From assembly GCA_942492125.1 (NCBI GenBank), contig CALODM010000042.1, positions 1 through 64,000 on the forward strand: a DNA stretch of 64,000 nt, in the 5' to 3' direction. Below the pieces are notes generated by a model. That model did no database searches. It had not been told where the DNA came from and saw only the letters and a list, made by a program, of their open reading frames with translations. This document shows positions 45,264 through 55,977 of the stretch, piece by piece. This stretch comes from BCD1 sp942492125 (GTDB lineage Bacteria; Bacteroidota; Bacteroidia; Chitinophagales; Saprospiraceae). The first letter of the stretch is position 1, and each line of letters begins with the position of its first letter. The position numbers and the translations under genes are program-made.

Positions 45264-46211
45264 ATGACTTTTATTATTGCTGAGTTAGGACAGGCACATG
45301 AGGGAAGTCTTGGAATTTTACACTCCTATATTGATGCTTTAGCTGCAACAGGGGTAGATGCTGTGAAATTTCAAACTCATATTGCACATGCGGAAAGCAG
45401 TTTGCAGGAACCTTTCCGGGTGAAATTTTCCTATGAAGACCAAACGCGATTTGACTATTGGAAAAGAATGGAGTTTACGCTGGAACAGTGGAAGAAGATT
45501 AAGGCTCATTGCGATGAGGTAGGTTTAGAATTCATTAGTTCACCTTTCAGTAATGCTGCCGTTGATTTGTTGGAGGAGGTAGGAGTGAAAAGGTATAAAA
45601 TTGGTTCAGGAGAGGTCAATAATTTTCTTTTATTGGAAAAGATTGCCAGGACGGGAAAACCTGTAATCGTTTCTTCCGGCATGAGTTCTTTTGCTGAATT
45701 GGATAAAACAGTTCAATTTTTGACAAATCGGGAAGTCTCTTTTTCCCTTTTACAGTGTACGACAGCGTACCCTACGAAACCCAGGCAATATGGATTGAAT
45801 GTGATAAAAGCACTCAAGGACAGATATGGTGTGCAGGTAGGTTTTTCAGATCATTCTGCCAGGGTGGAAGTTTGCATTGCCGCAGCTGCCCTGGGGGCAG
45901 AGATACTGGAATTCCATGTAGTCTTTGACCGTAAAATTTTTGGTCCCGATGCGAAGGCCTCCCTAACCATTGATGAAACCAAAATGCTCACCAGGGCAGT
46001 AAGAAATATTAAAAAGAGCCTGGACCATCCTATTGACAAAGAAGACAATTCCGCTTTCAGTGAATTAAAAAATATTTTTGAAAAATCACTGGCAGTTAAT
46101 AAGGATTTGCCAAAAGGCCACGAGATTTCCTTTGACGATCTGGAAGCAAAAAAGCCTAAAGGGATGGGGATATTAGCCAGTAAGTATGCTGAGGTAATTG
46201 GCAGGCACTGA
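45264..46211 (+). CDS. neuB: N-acetylneuraminate (nonulosonate) synthase
   Basis: 315 residues. NeuB barrel with 'FIIAELGQAHEGSLGILHSY', 'AVKFQTHIAHAESS', 'KIGSGEVNNFLLLEKIA', 'VIVSSGMSSFAELDKT', 'LLQCTTAYPTKP' and 'VGFSDHSA', then a C-terminal SAF (antifreeze-like) domain ending 'ILASKYAEVIGRH'. It condenses ManNAc or a related hexose with phosphoenolpyruvate to make a nine-carbon acid. The hydrolysing epimerase neuC and cytidylyltransferase neuA follow, so Neu5Ac is the simplest product; a legionaminic-type acid would need extra enzymes not seen here. Confidence 0.94.
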   Translation: MTFIIAELGQAHEGSLGILHSYIDALAATGVDAVKFQTHIAHAESSLQEPFRVKFSYEDQTRFDYWKRMEFTLEQWKKIKAHCDEVGLEFISSPFSNAAVDLLEEVGVKRYKIGSGEVNNFLLLEKIARTGKPVIVSSGMSSFAELDKTVQFLTNREVSFSLLQCTTAYPTKPRQYGLNVIKALKDRYGVQVGFSDHSARVEVCIAAAALGAEILEFHVVFDRKIFGPDAKASLTIDETKMLTRAVRNIKKSLDHPIDKEDNSAFSELKNIFEKSLAVNKDLPKGHEISFDDLEAKKPKGMGILASKYAEVIGRH

Positions 46212-46263
46212 ATAAGCCAATAAAGGCCTGGAATTTTTTGACGGAACAAGACCTGATTGATTG

Positions 46264-47423
46264 ATGAAACGAAAAATTTGTGTTGTTGTGACAGCCAGAC
46301 CATCCTACAGCCGCATAAAAACGGCATTAAGTGCCATAAAGGATCATCCTGACCTTGAACTTCAACTCGTAGTGGCAGGGTCTGCTTTGCTGGGCAAATA
46401 TGGCAATGCTGTTGATTATATTCAGGCGGATGGTTTTGAGATTAATGAAAAGGTTTTCATGGTTTTGGAGGGCGAAAATCCTACTGCAATGGCCAAGACA
46501 ACTGGCATTGGCCTGATGGAACTGGCCAATGTATTTTATATGTTGAACCCGGACGCTGTGATCACCATTGCCGATAGATTTGAAACAATAGCGACTTCTA
46601 TAGCCGCATCATATCAAAATATACCCCTGGTCCATATTCAGGGAGGGGAAGTTACTGGAAACATTGACGAAAAAGTGCGTCATGCGAATACGAAACTTGC
46701 TGATATCCATTTAGTCGCCTCGGAAGATGCCCGGTCTCGGGTCATTCGGTTAGGAGAAGATCCAATGAAAGTGTTTAATACAGGGTGTCCTTCCATTGAC
46801 ATTGCTAAAACAATTATGGAAAAAGACCTCAGCTCGATTTTGATCCAATCCAAAAATATGGGGGGGTAGGAAGCGAACTGGAATGGCAGAACGGCTATAT
46901 TGTTGTTATGCAACATCCGGTAACCAATGAATATCACCTGGCCCGACGACATGTCGAGGAAACGCTAAAAGCTGTTAAAGCACTCAATTTACCTACCTTC
47001 TGGTTTTGGCCCAATGTTGATGCGGGATCGGATGGAACCTCTTCCGGGATTCGGGCTTTCAGGGAAATTCAATCACCTACCAATATTCGGTTTTTCAAAA
47101 ACATGGAGCCCAATGACTTCCTAAGGTTATTGAAAAATGCAAGATGCTTGATAGGTAATTCAAGTGTAGGCATCCGGGAATGTGCCTTTTTGGGGGTACC
47201 TGTTGTCAATCTTGGCTCACGTCAAAATGGCCGACAGCGTGGAAAGAATGTATTGGATGTACCCCAATACGAGGCAAAGGCCATTACCGAAGCCATCCTC
47301 AAGCAAAGTGAAATAACAGGCTTAGCTGGGGAGAACTTGTATGGCGACGGCGATGCAGGAAAAAGGATTGCCGATGTTCTGGCCACGGTTGACCTTTCTT
47401 TTCATAAAACCATCACTTATTGA
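46264..47423 (+). CDS. neuC: UDP-GlcNAc 2-epimerase (hydrolysing), one frameshift in a G run
   Basis: About 385 residues when the two frames are joined. 'CVVVTARPSYSRIKTAL', 'VITIADRFETIATSIAA', 'PLVHIQGGEVTGNIDEKVRH' and 'EDARSRVIRLGEDP' are in the first frame; 'VVMQHPVTNEYHLARRHVEE', 'MEPNDFLRLLKNARCLIGNS' and 'GSRQNGRQRGKNVLDVP' in the second. The switch is in a run of seven Gs at about 46859-46866; one base fewer or more restores 'KYGGVGSELEW'. The enzyme converts UDP-GlcNAc to ManNAc and UDP, feeding NeuB. The stop overlaps the neuA start by one base. Confidence 0.92.
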
Positions 47424-48127
47424 TGCGGATTTTAGGATTGATACCTGCCAGAGCAGGAAGCAAGGGCGTTCCCGGAAAAAATATTAAATTATTAAACGGT
47501 AAACCACTCCTGAATTATACCACGGAGGTAGCCTTGAAGTGCGAATTTATCCACAAAGTTGTGCTCAGTAGTGAAGATCAGGAAAACATTAGTGCCGGAC
47601 GAAAATCAGGTGTGGATGTTCCATTCGTCCGCCCTAAAGAATTGGCTCAGGACCATACCCCCACATTACCGGTAGTATTGCATGCACTGGAATTCTTTGA
47701 GCATAGAGGCGTTCACTTTGATGCCGTGTGTCTTCTGCAGGTGACAACACCTTTCAGAACTGTTGATTTTTTAAATAAATCTATTAGTAAATTCATTAAA
47801 TCCGGTGCTGATTCTCTCATCTCTGTCAGGCGAGTTCCGCACCAGTATAATCCTCACTGGACATTTGAAATGGATGAATCAGGATTGTTGAAAATATCCA
47901 CCGGGGAAAAAAGAATCATCTCCAGACGACAAGAATTACCTGATGCTTTCCATAGGGATGGAAGTATTTACCTGACCAAAGTTGAAGTCTTAAAAGAACA
48001 AAATTCGTTATTTGGCGATACGATTTCATTTATGATTTCGCCGGAATCTTTTAATATAAACATTGATACACAAGAGGATTGGGCAATCGCAGAGCAACTG
48101 GCTGTTGACTGGAACCCTTTCGCTTGA
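47423..48127 (+). CDS. neuA: CMP-nonulosonate (sialic acid) cytidylyltransferase
   Basis: 234 residues. Nucleotide-binding start 'ILGLIPARAGSKGVPGKNIK', 'VVLSSEDQENISAG', 'LLQVTTPFRTVDFLNKSI', 'ADSLISVRRVPHQYNP' and 'AFHRDGSIYLTK', ending with 'INIDTQEDWAIAE'. These are the conserved blocks of the NeuA/NeuA-like family that activate the sugar as a CMP derivative for transfer. Cytoplasmic. The ATG at 47423 overlaps the neuC stop, indicating translational coupling. Intact. Confidence 0.94.
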   Translation: MRILGLIPARAGSKGVPGKNIKLLNGKPLLNYTTEVALKCEFIHKVVLSSEDQENISAGRKSGVDVPFVRPKELAQDHTPTLPVVLHALEFFEHRGVHFDAVCLLQVTTPFRTVDFLNKSISKFIKSGADSLISVRRVPHQYNPHWTFEMDESGLLKISTGEKRIISRRQELPDAFHRDGSIYLTKVEVLKEQNSLFGDTISFMISPESFNINIDTQEDWAIAEQLAVDWNPFA

Positions 48128-48131
48128 CCTT

Positions 48132-49618
48132 ATGGACACGCAGTCTCTTTCACGATTGAAAATAAACACATACAGCAACTACACTTTGCTGATAATAAGG
48201 ATGCTGGTGGCTATTGTTACCGTTCCCTGGCTTTTGAAAGGATTTGGCGAAGTCGGTTATGGGGTATTTACACCGGCATTCGGGTTATTGGCTTCTTCTT
48301 TTAAACTCGGAGCAGGCAAAACCATTTTAGGATTTGCTGCTGAATTCAGAGCCGATAATGATTTAGAAAAATTCCGGACCGCCGTAAATGTTGGCGTCAA
48401 TCTTATCATTTACGCCACGGCCTTATTGGTCTTCATTTTATTGATCATTGCATTGTTTCATCAAAAATTGTTCACTATTTCAGGCCTTTCTGAAAAGGAC
48501 AGTTTTTTTGTGTTTTTGATCGCAGCAGGATTCGGTGCAGTAGTTTTTCTTCAAATTATTTCCACCAACCTCCTGCATGCCTTTGAGAAATTCTTCCAAA
48601 GGAATTTACTTCTGCTTGTCAAAACAATATTTACGCTTGTTTTGGCTTATTTGGTTTATAGAGGAGTTCTTAATCTGGTTTGGTACGCCGGACTTTTTCT
48701 TGGAATTGAAGTATTGTTTTTTCTCGGCGATTGGCTCTTGATTGCCCTAGATAAACGAATCCCCGGGGTAGAAGTTAAGTTTTTATCGTTAAAAGATCTG
48801 CGGCAATCACAGATATTCAAATATGCTGTAGATGTTTTTCTTATTTCTATAATTTCTACCTTATCCCAGAATGTAGACAAACTGATTATTTCGCTGTTTC
48901 TCGATATAAGATTTGTCGCTATATACGTGATTTTAACAAAACCGTTTTTTATTTTTAAATCGTTAACTAACAATTTATTTACAGCACTGCAGCCTGTTTT
49001 GATTAAACTAAACAAAGAAAATAAAGAGTCCTTCAAAAAGACGGTAATTTCTTTTATTCAGATCCCTATCATTATTTTCCTTCCATTGACTTTTTTTTCG
49101 GTCTATTTTCTGGAAGATTTATTTCGCTTGTGGTTGGGGGATGCCTATCAATATGAGGCCTATGTAATTTGGGGAAAAGTGGCCTTATTCGCGCTTATCC
49201 CAAGATTACTGATCAGTATTCCCAATCGTGTATTATTATTAACAGGTATCACTTATCCAGTTAAGCGTGCTGAATATGTATTTACTATTTTGAATGTGGT
49301 ATTAAGTGTAAGTATTACGGTAATTTTCCAAACCATTGGTGGGGTGATATCGGCACACTCGTTCAGTTTTCACTGGGGGCGCTGTATTTTCTTTCCCTGC
49401 TTTACCAGTATTTTGATATCCGGATCAGGGATGTCTTCTCCAATACTATTCTGGGGTTTGTGTTGACATTTGTGGTGCTTTTCCTGTTGTCGTGGATTTT
49501 TATCACTGCGATCCCTGCCCAACATTTATTATGGATAATGCTTCTCGATTTAGGAGGATTGGTTATAGTTGATGTGCTTTTCCTGAAAAAACTAAGGTTA
49601 CTCAAATACCTGATCTAG
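48132..49618 (+). CDS. wzx: Wzx-like polysaccharide flippase, one frameshift near the 3' end
   Basis: About 495 residues after joining frames near 49345. The first 400 residues contain about ten hydrophobic helices of the MATE/MVF polysaccharide-export type ('LLIIRMLVAIVTVPWLLKGF', 'VGYGVFTPAFGLLASSFKLG', 'YAVDVFLISIISTLSQNVDK'). After the indel, 'IGTLVQFSLGALYFLSLLYQ' and 'ILGFVLTFVVLFLLSWIF' complete the last helices up to TAG at 49618. It moves lipid-linked repeat units across the inner membrane. The ATG at 48132 follows neuA by 4 bp. Confidence 0.88.
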
Positions 49619-49629
49619 CTATTCGGCCC

Positions 49630-50935
49630 GTGCAAAGCAATAAAAAAATAGGAGTAATTCTCAACCACATCAGTTTGAGAAGTGATATCAGACTGTTTAT
49701 TGAGGAACTGTCAAAACGGGAGGATGTGGTTTTGTTTGGGAATGGAAGAGGAAAAGGAAAGCTTGGAATCTATAGGTTATTCCGTTCGGTTGGCCGAAGG
49801 AACAAGGTTAAATTTCTTTTGGAGGGTCTATAATAAAATACTCCAGCAATTGTATTTTTATCTTGGACATTTACCTAAAACAAGAAAAAATTATAGCAAT
49901 TATGTCAAACGCAGGTTGAGAAAATCTAATGCTTCAAAATGGAACAGGTTTATTTCACTTTACAAACTAAACCTTAAACTCTTATTGCCGGATGTAATGT
50001 CTTTTGATTTTTACATTAAAGCCAAAAAAACTTCGCATTTTGAAATAATGGATGTCCAGAATTTTATTTCATTTTCAGATATTCGCTTTGAGAATCTCAT
50101 TGGTGCTATAATTAAATCCGGCGAGCATTTTTACTTATATTCATAGCTGGGATCATATTCGACATTCATGGATTTTTCAAAAATATATTAAGTATATTAC
50201 CTGGAATGAAGGTATTAAGAGGGATCTTAATTACATTCATGGCGTTCCCAATAGTCATATCGTGACATTGGCCGCTAGTCAGTTTTTACTTCGTATTTGA
50301 GTACCTTAATAGTGGTTTGAAGGGTTCCTGCAAACATTCATTTAAGTATATTTATTTCCCTTGCTCTTTTGGTTATCCCAGGGTAGCAGAGCAAGAGGTT
50401 CGTTTAATTGAAATTGTTGCAGACAAGTTATTAGAAATCGACGGATTTCAAATTGATGAAATAAGGATTACACCCGATGCTTGATAACTGGGGTATTTAT
50501 GATGCTCTGTATGAAAAATCCAATATTTTTTTTGATGAATATGAAAGAGATGGTGAATCTCTCTTAGACAAAACTCAGCATCTCCAAAAGTGTGATGTTA
50601 TTTCCGCAGCTAGTGCTGTCCTCCATGCCGGTACGACAATTGGGCTGGAAGCCAGTTATTTTAATCCCCCTGTAATTTATTTGAATCCTTTAGACATAAA
50701 CTATGGTATTTCCTTGGGAAATCCGAACCACATATTTCGTTCCTGGGAACAGTATCATTTGCAGAAATATTACAAAGTAATGGGCCAGTCAGCAGTTGTA
50801 AATAGCATAGATGAGCTTGAAGGTGTTTTAAGGCAAATTGTTAAAGGAGATGGAGATTTTCAGGGCTACAAAGAAAAATTAAATACTTATTCCAATTTAA
50901 TGAGCATGGGGGAGTTTACGCAGCGATTTTTTTAG
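49630..50935 (+). pseudogene. Surface-carbohydrate glycosyltransferase-like protein, frameshifted
   Basis: About 430 residues spread over at least three frames, starting 'IGVILNHISLRSDIRLFIEE' and ending 'SLMSMGEFTQRFF'-like at 50935. The C-terminal half includes 'AASAVLHAGTTIGLEASYFN' and 'PPVIYLNPLD', a pattern like the nucleotide-sugar binding region of GT-B proteins of the CDP-glycerol/polysaccharide transferase type ('GTT.G.EA...PPVI'). The frame breaks near 49740, 50147, 50300 and 50475. Directly after neuBCA and wzx, it is a candidate for transferring the nonulosonic acid, but no sialyltransferase motif is visible, so this is a guess from position. Confidence 0.55.
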
Positions 50936-50957
50936 AGCTTATGGATAATAATCGATC

Positions 50958-51538
50958 ATGAATTCAGTTCAGCTATTCCGAAGAGGTCAATACCTATTGC
51001 AGAAAATCAGGGTTATTTATTTCCTGACAATCTATAGATTGGTATACCAAAGAAGGTTAAAAATAGGTAAAGTTTTTTTTTTGGGAGAGGTTGGGTATTG
51101 GATATTTTGGCAAAGATTTCCATATCTCAATTTTAGAAGCAGTTTTTAGGGATAATTGCATCATTCGCATAATAGCCAATGTGAAATTGAAAATAGGGCA
51201 AAAAGTATTTTTCAACAGCGGCTGTTCTATCAACTGTATAGCAGCATATTTTAATTGGAGATCATACTCAATTTGGTGAGGGAGTGAGGTTATATGATCA
51301 TAATCATCGGTTTAGTGATTTAGAGGTGTTCATTAAAGATCAAGGGTATAACTCATGAAGTATAAGCATTGGAAATAATTGCTGGATTGGATCAAATGTA
51401 GTTATCCTGAAAGATGTTGAAATCGGTGACAATGTTGTCATTGGAGCCAACTGTCTGATTCATCAAAATATTCCCTCCAACTCAGTTGTAAAAAGCCAGG
51501 TGGGAATTTCAATTGAACCTCTTAAAATTGAAGGTTAA
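50958..51538 (+). pseudogene. Hexapeptide-repeat acyltransferase (WbbJ/maltose acetyltransferase-like), frameshifted
   Basis: Joined frames give about 190 residues: an N-terminal hydrophobic/basic segment, 'KIGQKVFFNSGCSINC', 'GEGVRLYDHNHRFSD' (the DHxHxF-type active-site motif of this family), 'SISIGNNCWIGSNVVILKDV' and 'IGDNVVIGANCLIHQNIPSN'. The frame changes near 51090, 51245 and 51355. It would O-acetylate a sugar of the repeat unit using acetyl-CoA. The His of the active-site motif is present, so the original gene was probably functional. Confidence 0.75.
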
Positions 51539-51553
51539 ACAACTAAAATCTGA

Positions 51554-52705
51554 ATGAAAGTTGCCCTTGTAGTCAACGAATTCCCAAAAATTTCAGAGGC
51601 CTTTATTGTCAGGCAATGTCAAAAATTGGATGCGGATATTATTACCCTTTTCTTCAATACAAAGGATGCAACCAATTTTGAAATTAATAATGCTAAAGTT
51701 CATTCTATCGGCTCTTCAAAATCCTTTTTTCAAAAACTTAAAGATAAATTTCTTGGAATCCCTTGTAGAATCTGGAGTGTTGAAGAACAGCGAAAATTTA
51801 AAAAGGCATTAAAGCAATGTAACACTGAAGTTGTTTTAGCTTCATTTGGTCCGAATGGGATCAATGTTATGGAAACTTGTAAGCAGCTTGCAATTCCATA
51901 TTTTGTCCAATTCCTTGGTTACGATGCTTCTGAATTAATGTCTTCTGAATGGTATAGAACGAAAATACAAGAAGTAATTAAGGGGGCCGTTGGGGCCATC
52001 GTTTTATACAATGGGATGGAGCAAATCTTTATGAAAGAAGGATTGGACAACAAAAATTTTCATGTACTTAATATTGGTGTGCCTACGGAAAGGTTTGCTA
52101 ATATAAAACCTGATTTTGCAACTCCGCGACCTACTCAATTCCTTGCTGTAGGGCGGCTGGTGGAAAAGAAATCTCCGCTGAATCTTTTAAGAGCCTTTTT
52201 GATCTGCGCTAAAGCTAATCAAGAAATCTTTTTAAATATTGTGGGAGATGGAGCCTTGAGAGGAGAAGTGGAGCATTTTATAAAAAAGGAGCCTTTGATC
52301 AGAAACAAGGTAACTCTGCATGGATTCCTTAGCCAGGATGAGTTGTTACCCTTATATAACCGATCCCACGTATTTGTACAACATTCAGTAACCGGAAGAG
52401 ATGGAAACCGTGAAGGTTGGCCTGTGGGAATTGCAGAAGCCTGCTCCTGTGGTCTGCCAGTAATCGCAACGAGGCATGCTGGTATTCCTGAACAGGTTCT
52501 TGATGGTCAAACCGGGTTTTTAGTCGAGGAAAACGATTTTCAGGCGATGGGAGACAGGATGATCCAATTATCCAGAGATTGGTCATTGGCAAAACAATTT
52601 GGAGAAAAAGCAAAGCAACATATGCTTCAACATGGAGATCTGGATAATCAGATTGAAAAGTTAAAAGTACTTTTGAACTCCGCCATTAAGATCAATAGTC
52701 AATGA
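51554..52705 (+). CDS. Glycosyltransferase family 4 (WcaL/colanic-type)
   Basis: 383 residues, GT-B fold. N-terminal 'VALVVNEFPKISEAFIVRQC' is typical of the colanic-acid WcaL-type GT4 subgroup, with 'FLGYDASEL' midway. The C-terminal donor domain has 'LAVGRLVEKKSPLNLLRAF', 'LHGFLSQDELLPLYNRSHVF', 'EGWPVGIAEACSCGLPVIAT' (ExxxxxxE-type donor site) and 'GIPEQVLDGQTGFLV'. Retaining transferase using a nucleotide sugar on the lipid-linked repeat. Intact, unlike its neighbours on both sides. The stop overlaps the next gene's ATG (ATGA). Confidence 0.92.
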   Translation: MKVALVVNEFPKISEAFIVRQCQKLDADIITLFFNTKDATNFEINNAKVHSIGSSKSFFQKLKDKFLGIPCRIWSVEEQRKFKKALKQCNTEVVLASFGPNGINVMETCKQLAIPYFVQFLGYDASELMSSEWYRTKIQEVIKGAVGAIVLYNGMEQIFMKEGLDNKNFHVLNIGVPTERFANIKPDFATPRPTQFLAVGRLVEKKSPLNLLRAFLICAKANQEIFLNIVGDGALRGEVEHFIKKEPLIRNKVTLHGFLSQDELLPLYNRSHVFVQHSVTGRDGNREGWPVGIAEACSCGLPVIATRHAGIPEQVLDGQTGFLVEENDFQAMGDRMIQLSRDWSLAKQFGEKAKQHMLQHGDLDNQIEKLKVLLNSAIKINSQ

Positions 52706-53616
52706 GAGTAGTTATCCTTGGTGCTAATGGTTTTATAGGTCATCATCTGTCAATTTTTTTATCAATTTGGACATCGAACTGGTACTTTTTCCAAAAAAAT
52801 TGATTTGGAATTACAGGTTCATAAGAATTCAGGGAAGATTTCATTTTGGAAGGAAATTTCGAAGATCATGCATTATTAAATAAAGTCTTGGTAGGTGCTG
52901 ATGTGGTTTATCATTTAATCTGGACTTCGGTTCCCGGCTAGTAGTTGGGAGAACCCATATGATGAGATTCAGGAAAATGTTTTACCGGGAATTAAGACTT
53001 TTGGAGGCTTGTGTAAGACAAAAAAGTAGAAAAATTATTTTTGTTTCCAGTGCAGGAACTGTATATGGGGCTTTCGAAGGGATTGCTGAAGAATCTGCCC
53101 AACTCAGACCTTTTTCACCTTATGGAATTTCTAAGGCAACCATGGAGTTCTATCTCGAGTATTACAGAAGAAAATCTAATCTGAATTATGAGGTATTCAG
53201 GATTTCCAACCTTTATGGCATTGGTATGAATAAAAGGGTTTTGGAGTAATCAATACTTGGCTAAGTAGGATAAAAAATAAAGAATCCATAACTATTTTGG
53301 GGACGGCCTTGCCAGAAAAGATTTTGTTTTTATTGATGCGATTGAAATATTAGCTAAAAGTTTGGAAGAAGATTGGAGTAAAAGTAACATTTATAACCTA
53401 TGTTCCGGAAGAAGCACTAGTTTAAAGGAATTAACGGAGATATTATTCCGTGTTTGTGAAGATCAGGTTCCGATTTTCTTTGAACCTGCGAATAAATCTG
53501 ATAACCAGTGCGTCTTTTTGTCAAATCGCAAGATAATTACTGAAAGGGGGATTGAGGAATTTACAACATTGGAAGAAGGAGTGTCTATCATTTGGAAAGC
53601 AATGAATAAAAATTAG
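52702..53616 (+). pseudogene. NAD-dependent epimerase/dehydratase, frameshifted
   Basis: Starts at the ATG overlapping the GT4 stop with 'MRVVILGANGFIGHHLS' (NAD-binding motif), then breaks at about 52755. Later pieces include 'ADVVYHLIWTSVPG', 'IIFVSSAGTVYGAFEG', 'RPFSPYGISKATMEFYLEYY' (YxxxK), 'FRISNLYG' and 'NIYNLCSGRSTSLKELTEIL'. At least five frame changes fall in 900 bp. It was an extended SDR acting on a nucleotide sugar; the substrate cannot be inferred. The catalytic Ser, Tyr and Lys are all readable, which argues for indel errors rather than old decay. Confidence 0.8.
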
Positions 53617-53618
53617 AA

Positions 53619-54843
53619 ATGAGTCAGATAGTCCTAAAGGCGAAATAGTTACTCAAGGATTTTTTTATTCCTACGCCTGACCATTTACTTGGCTTCCTCT
53701 GTTATTAATTGGCTACCTTTTGTCGATGCATCACTGGTGAGAGGCATGAAGTATTTTTTATTCGCAATGATTTTTTTTTATGAGTTAAGGAATGGTAAAT
53801 TAAGGTTTCCTTCCTTTTTTCTTTCTGCCTTTGGACTTTTTATCATTGTACTTTCTATGCTTTTTGGTCTTTTGCTTTCTTTTCGGTTAAATGCTCTTGT
53901 GGATATCATCATTCCTTTTTTAATGATATGGGTATTTAACCTTGAAAAAAAATTCTATTTTAAAGCTATATGGAGAGCGTCTTTAATTGTTTCATTTATC
54001 TGCATTTTGAGTATCGCATCTCATTTTACCGGTATTTATGATGTTCAGCCTCCGGGGTGGGATTTTACCTTTGGGCAAGCAGGGTTTGGCGGATATAGTA
54101 CCGGGTATTCCAATTCCTTGTTTTTGTTTGTTCCCTTTCTGATTTTTTGGCACAGAAGGAATAATAAGCCGTTAATTTCCCTTGAAACGACAGCCATTGT
54201 AATCATAATAATTGCCCAGTATCTGACAGGAGGAAGAGGGGGATTCCTAGCCTCCGGAATTGTATTCTTTTTGAGTTTCAGGATACGGGTTTTTTACAAA
54301 ATATTGTTGATTGCTTCGTTGGCAATCATAGCCCAATCTGAAAGCTTTTTAACACAAATGCGTATATCTACGCTTAATAGGGATCAAATAGATGTTAACA
54401 GAATTTCAACAGGCAGGGTGGAATTAACCTTATATTATTTTGATATGTTCAAGGAAAGGCCTCTATTTGGCTATGGTTTTGGGGATAAAGAAGAAATTAA
54501 TAAAAATGTCGATGCTCACATCGTATGGTTGAGAAATCTTGTAGATGGTGGGATAATTTATACAGGACTCTTGATAATACTTTTTTTAGAAATACTTCGT
54601 GTATTCCTGAAAAATAAAACACTGGAGGATGATGAACGAAAACTTTTCAGGACTTTGTTTTTTGTCTCTTTTCTGATCACTTTTTTGGAACCCAATTATT
54701 TAATTGGTTCCGTTCAGGGAGAGATTGTTTATTGGTTGTTGATCAGTGTGTTGCTTAAGAAAGGTGAATATCGCCTTAGAAGTGAAAATTTGCAGGATAG
54801 TTTTAGTGAGGAACGGGCTTTAAATTATTCTAAGCAGGATTAA
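53619..54843 (+). CDS. wzy: Wzy-like O-antigen/capsule polymerase, probable frameshift near the start
   Basis: About 400 residues, with ten or so membrane helices and the O-antigen ligase/polymerase (Wzy_C-like) loop: 'YLTGGRGGFLASGIVFFLSF' followed by 'RISTGRVELTLYYFDMFKER' and 'LFGYGFGDKEE', 'HIVWLRNLVDGGIIYTGLLI'. The likely ATG at 53619 reads 'MSQIVLKAK' before a stop; a one-base indel near 53645 joins it to the first helix. If not, translation would have to begin at an internal TTG at 53689, losing part of the first helix. It polymerises the repeat unit in the periplasm. Confidence 0.85.
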
Positions 54844-54848
54844 GATTA

Positions 54849-55946
54849 ATGGAGCCAATGAAAATTGCCTTTATTACAACAACTTTTCAGAATACAACCA
54901 ATGGACCAGCCAAATTTGCACGTCTGCTTCACAAACATAGTGAGGACAATCTAAAAAAACTTATTATTTTTACTGAAGATGTCGATGAACCTTTGGAAAA
55001 CGTGGTAAAGGTAAACATTCCAGCCTTGATAAATATTTCAGGATTGGGATTTTTATACCGCTTATTGGCTTATTTTTTTAAAATATCGAGACAGCCTGGC
55101 ATAGAATTGGTTGTGGCTAATAATACCATGTATGGTTTTTTGTTTAACCTTTTCTCCAGGAAAAAAGTTGTTGGGTTTATCAATGACGATCAGCACATCA
55201 ACCCCTCTTTAAGGTTTAAATACAAAGCTTTTAGATCTTTCGTTTTTTCAAAATTTGAAGAATTTGCTCTAAAGCACAACAACATCACTGTTGTTAATTC
55301 TCAACACTTGAACCAGGCATTGGCTAACGCATATAGCCTTCCATCCGATAAACTCTTTACCCTCTATAAAGGCATTGAAATTAATGAAAATGTACAGTTA
55401 AATCTAGAAAAGCACGATAAAGATGAAATTTTCAGAATGGTATTTGTAAAAACCAATTTTCGGATTGGAGGTCTTCGGTTTCTTTTGGAGGCTATCCAGG
55501 GAATTAAGAATGTTCATTTGGACATTATTACCGATCCAAGGGTAAAGAAGAGTAAAGAATATAAGTTAGCGCAAAAATTAGAATCGGTCAGTTTTTATCA
55601 TCATCTTCCCCAATCCAGGGTGTTTGAATTATTGGATAATTCTCATTGTCTCTGCATTCCTGCAGAAAAGGAGGCTCTGGGGGTTGCAAATATGGAAGGA
55701 ATGCATCATTCATGCGTTATACTTACCTCTGATGTTGGTGGTATTCCAGAGGTTCTCGAAGGCGGAAAATCGGGATTACTTGTTCCCGTTGGAAATATAA
55801 AGGCTCTGCAGGAAAAGATACTTTTTCTAAAAAACAATAGGGTAGAGAGGAAAAAATTTGTCATAAACGGATTCCACTCTGTGAAGAGGTTCTCAATTAG
55901 GCATTCTATTGAATCGTTTTACCAAAGGGTAGATCAGGTAAAATAA
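54849..55946 (+). CDS. Glycosyltransferase family 4
   Basis: 365 residues. N-terminal 'IAFITTTFQNTTNGPAKFAR', a central 'GFINDDQHINPSLRFKYKAF' region, and the donor domain with 'FRIGGLRFLLEAIQGIKN', 'YHHLPQSRVFELLDNSHCLC', 'PAEKEALGVANMEGMHHSCV' (E-rich donor loop) and 'VGGIPEVLEGGKSGLLVPVG'. GT-B fold and retaining mechanism are expected from the family. Starts at 54849 or at the second Met three codons later, 5 bp after wzy. Substrate unknown. Intact. Confidence 0.9.
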   Translation: MEPMKIAFITTTFQNTTNGPAKFARLLHKHSEDNLKKLIIFTEDVDEPLENVVKVNIPALINISGLGFLYRLLAYFFKISRQPGIELVVANNTMYGFLFNLFSRKKVVGFINDDQHINPSLRFKYKAFRSFVFSKFEEFALKHNNITVVNSQHLNQALANAYSLPSDKLFTLYKGIEINENVQLNLEKHDKDEIFRMVFVKTNFRIGGLRFLLEAIQGIKNVHLDIITDPRVKKSKEYKLAQKLESVSFYHHLPQSRVFELLDNSHCLCIPAEKEALGVANMEGMHHSCVILTSDVGGIPEVLEGGKSGLLVPVGNIKALQEKILFLKNNRVERKKFVINGFHSVKRFSIRHSIESFYQRVDQVK

Positions 55947-55977
55947 GGTTTACCCTTTTTATTTCGTTTTTGTTTTC

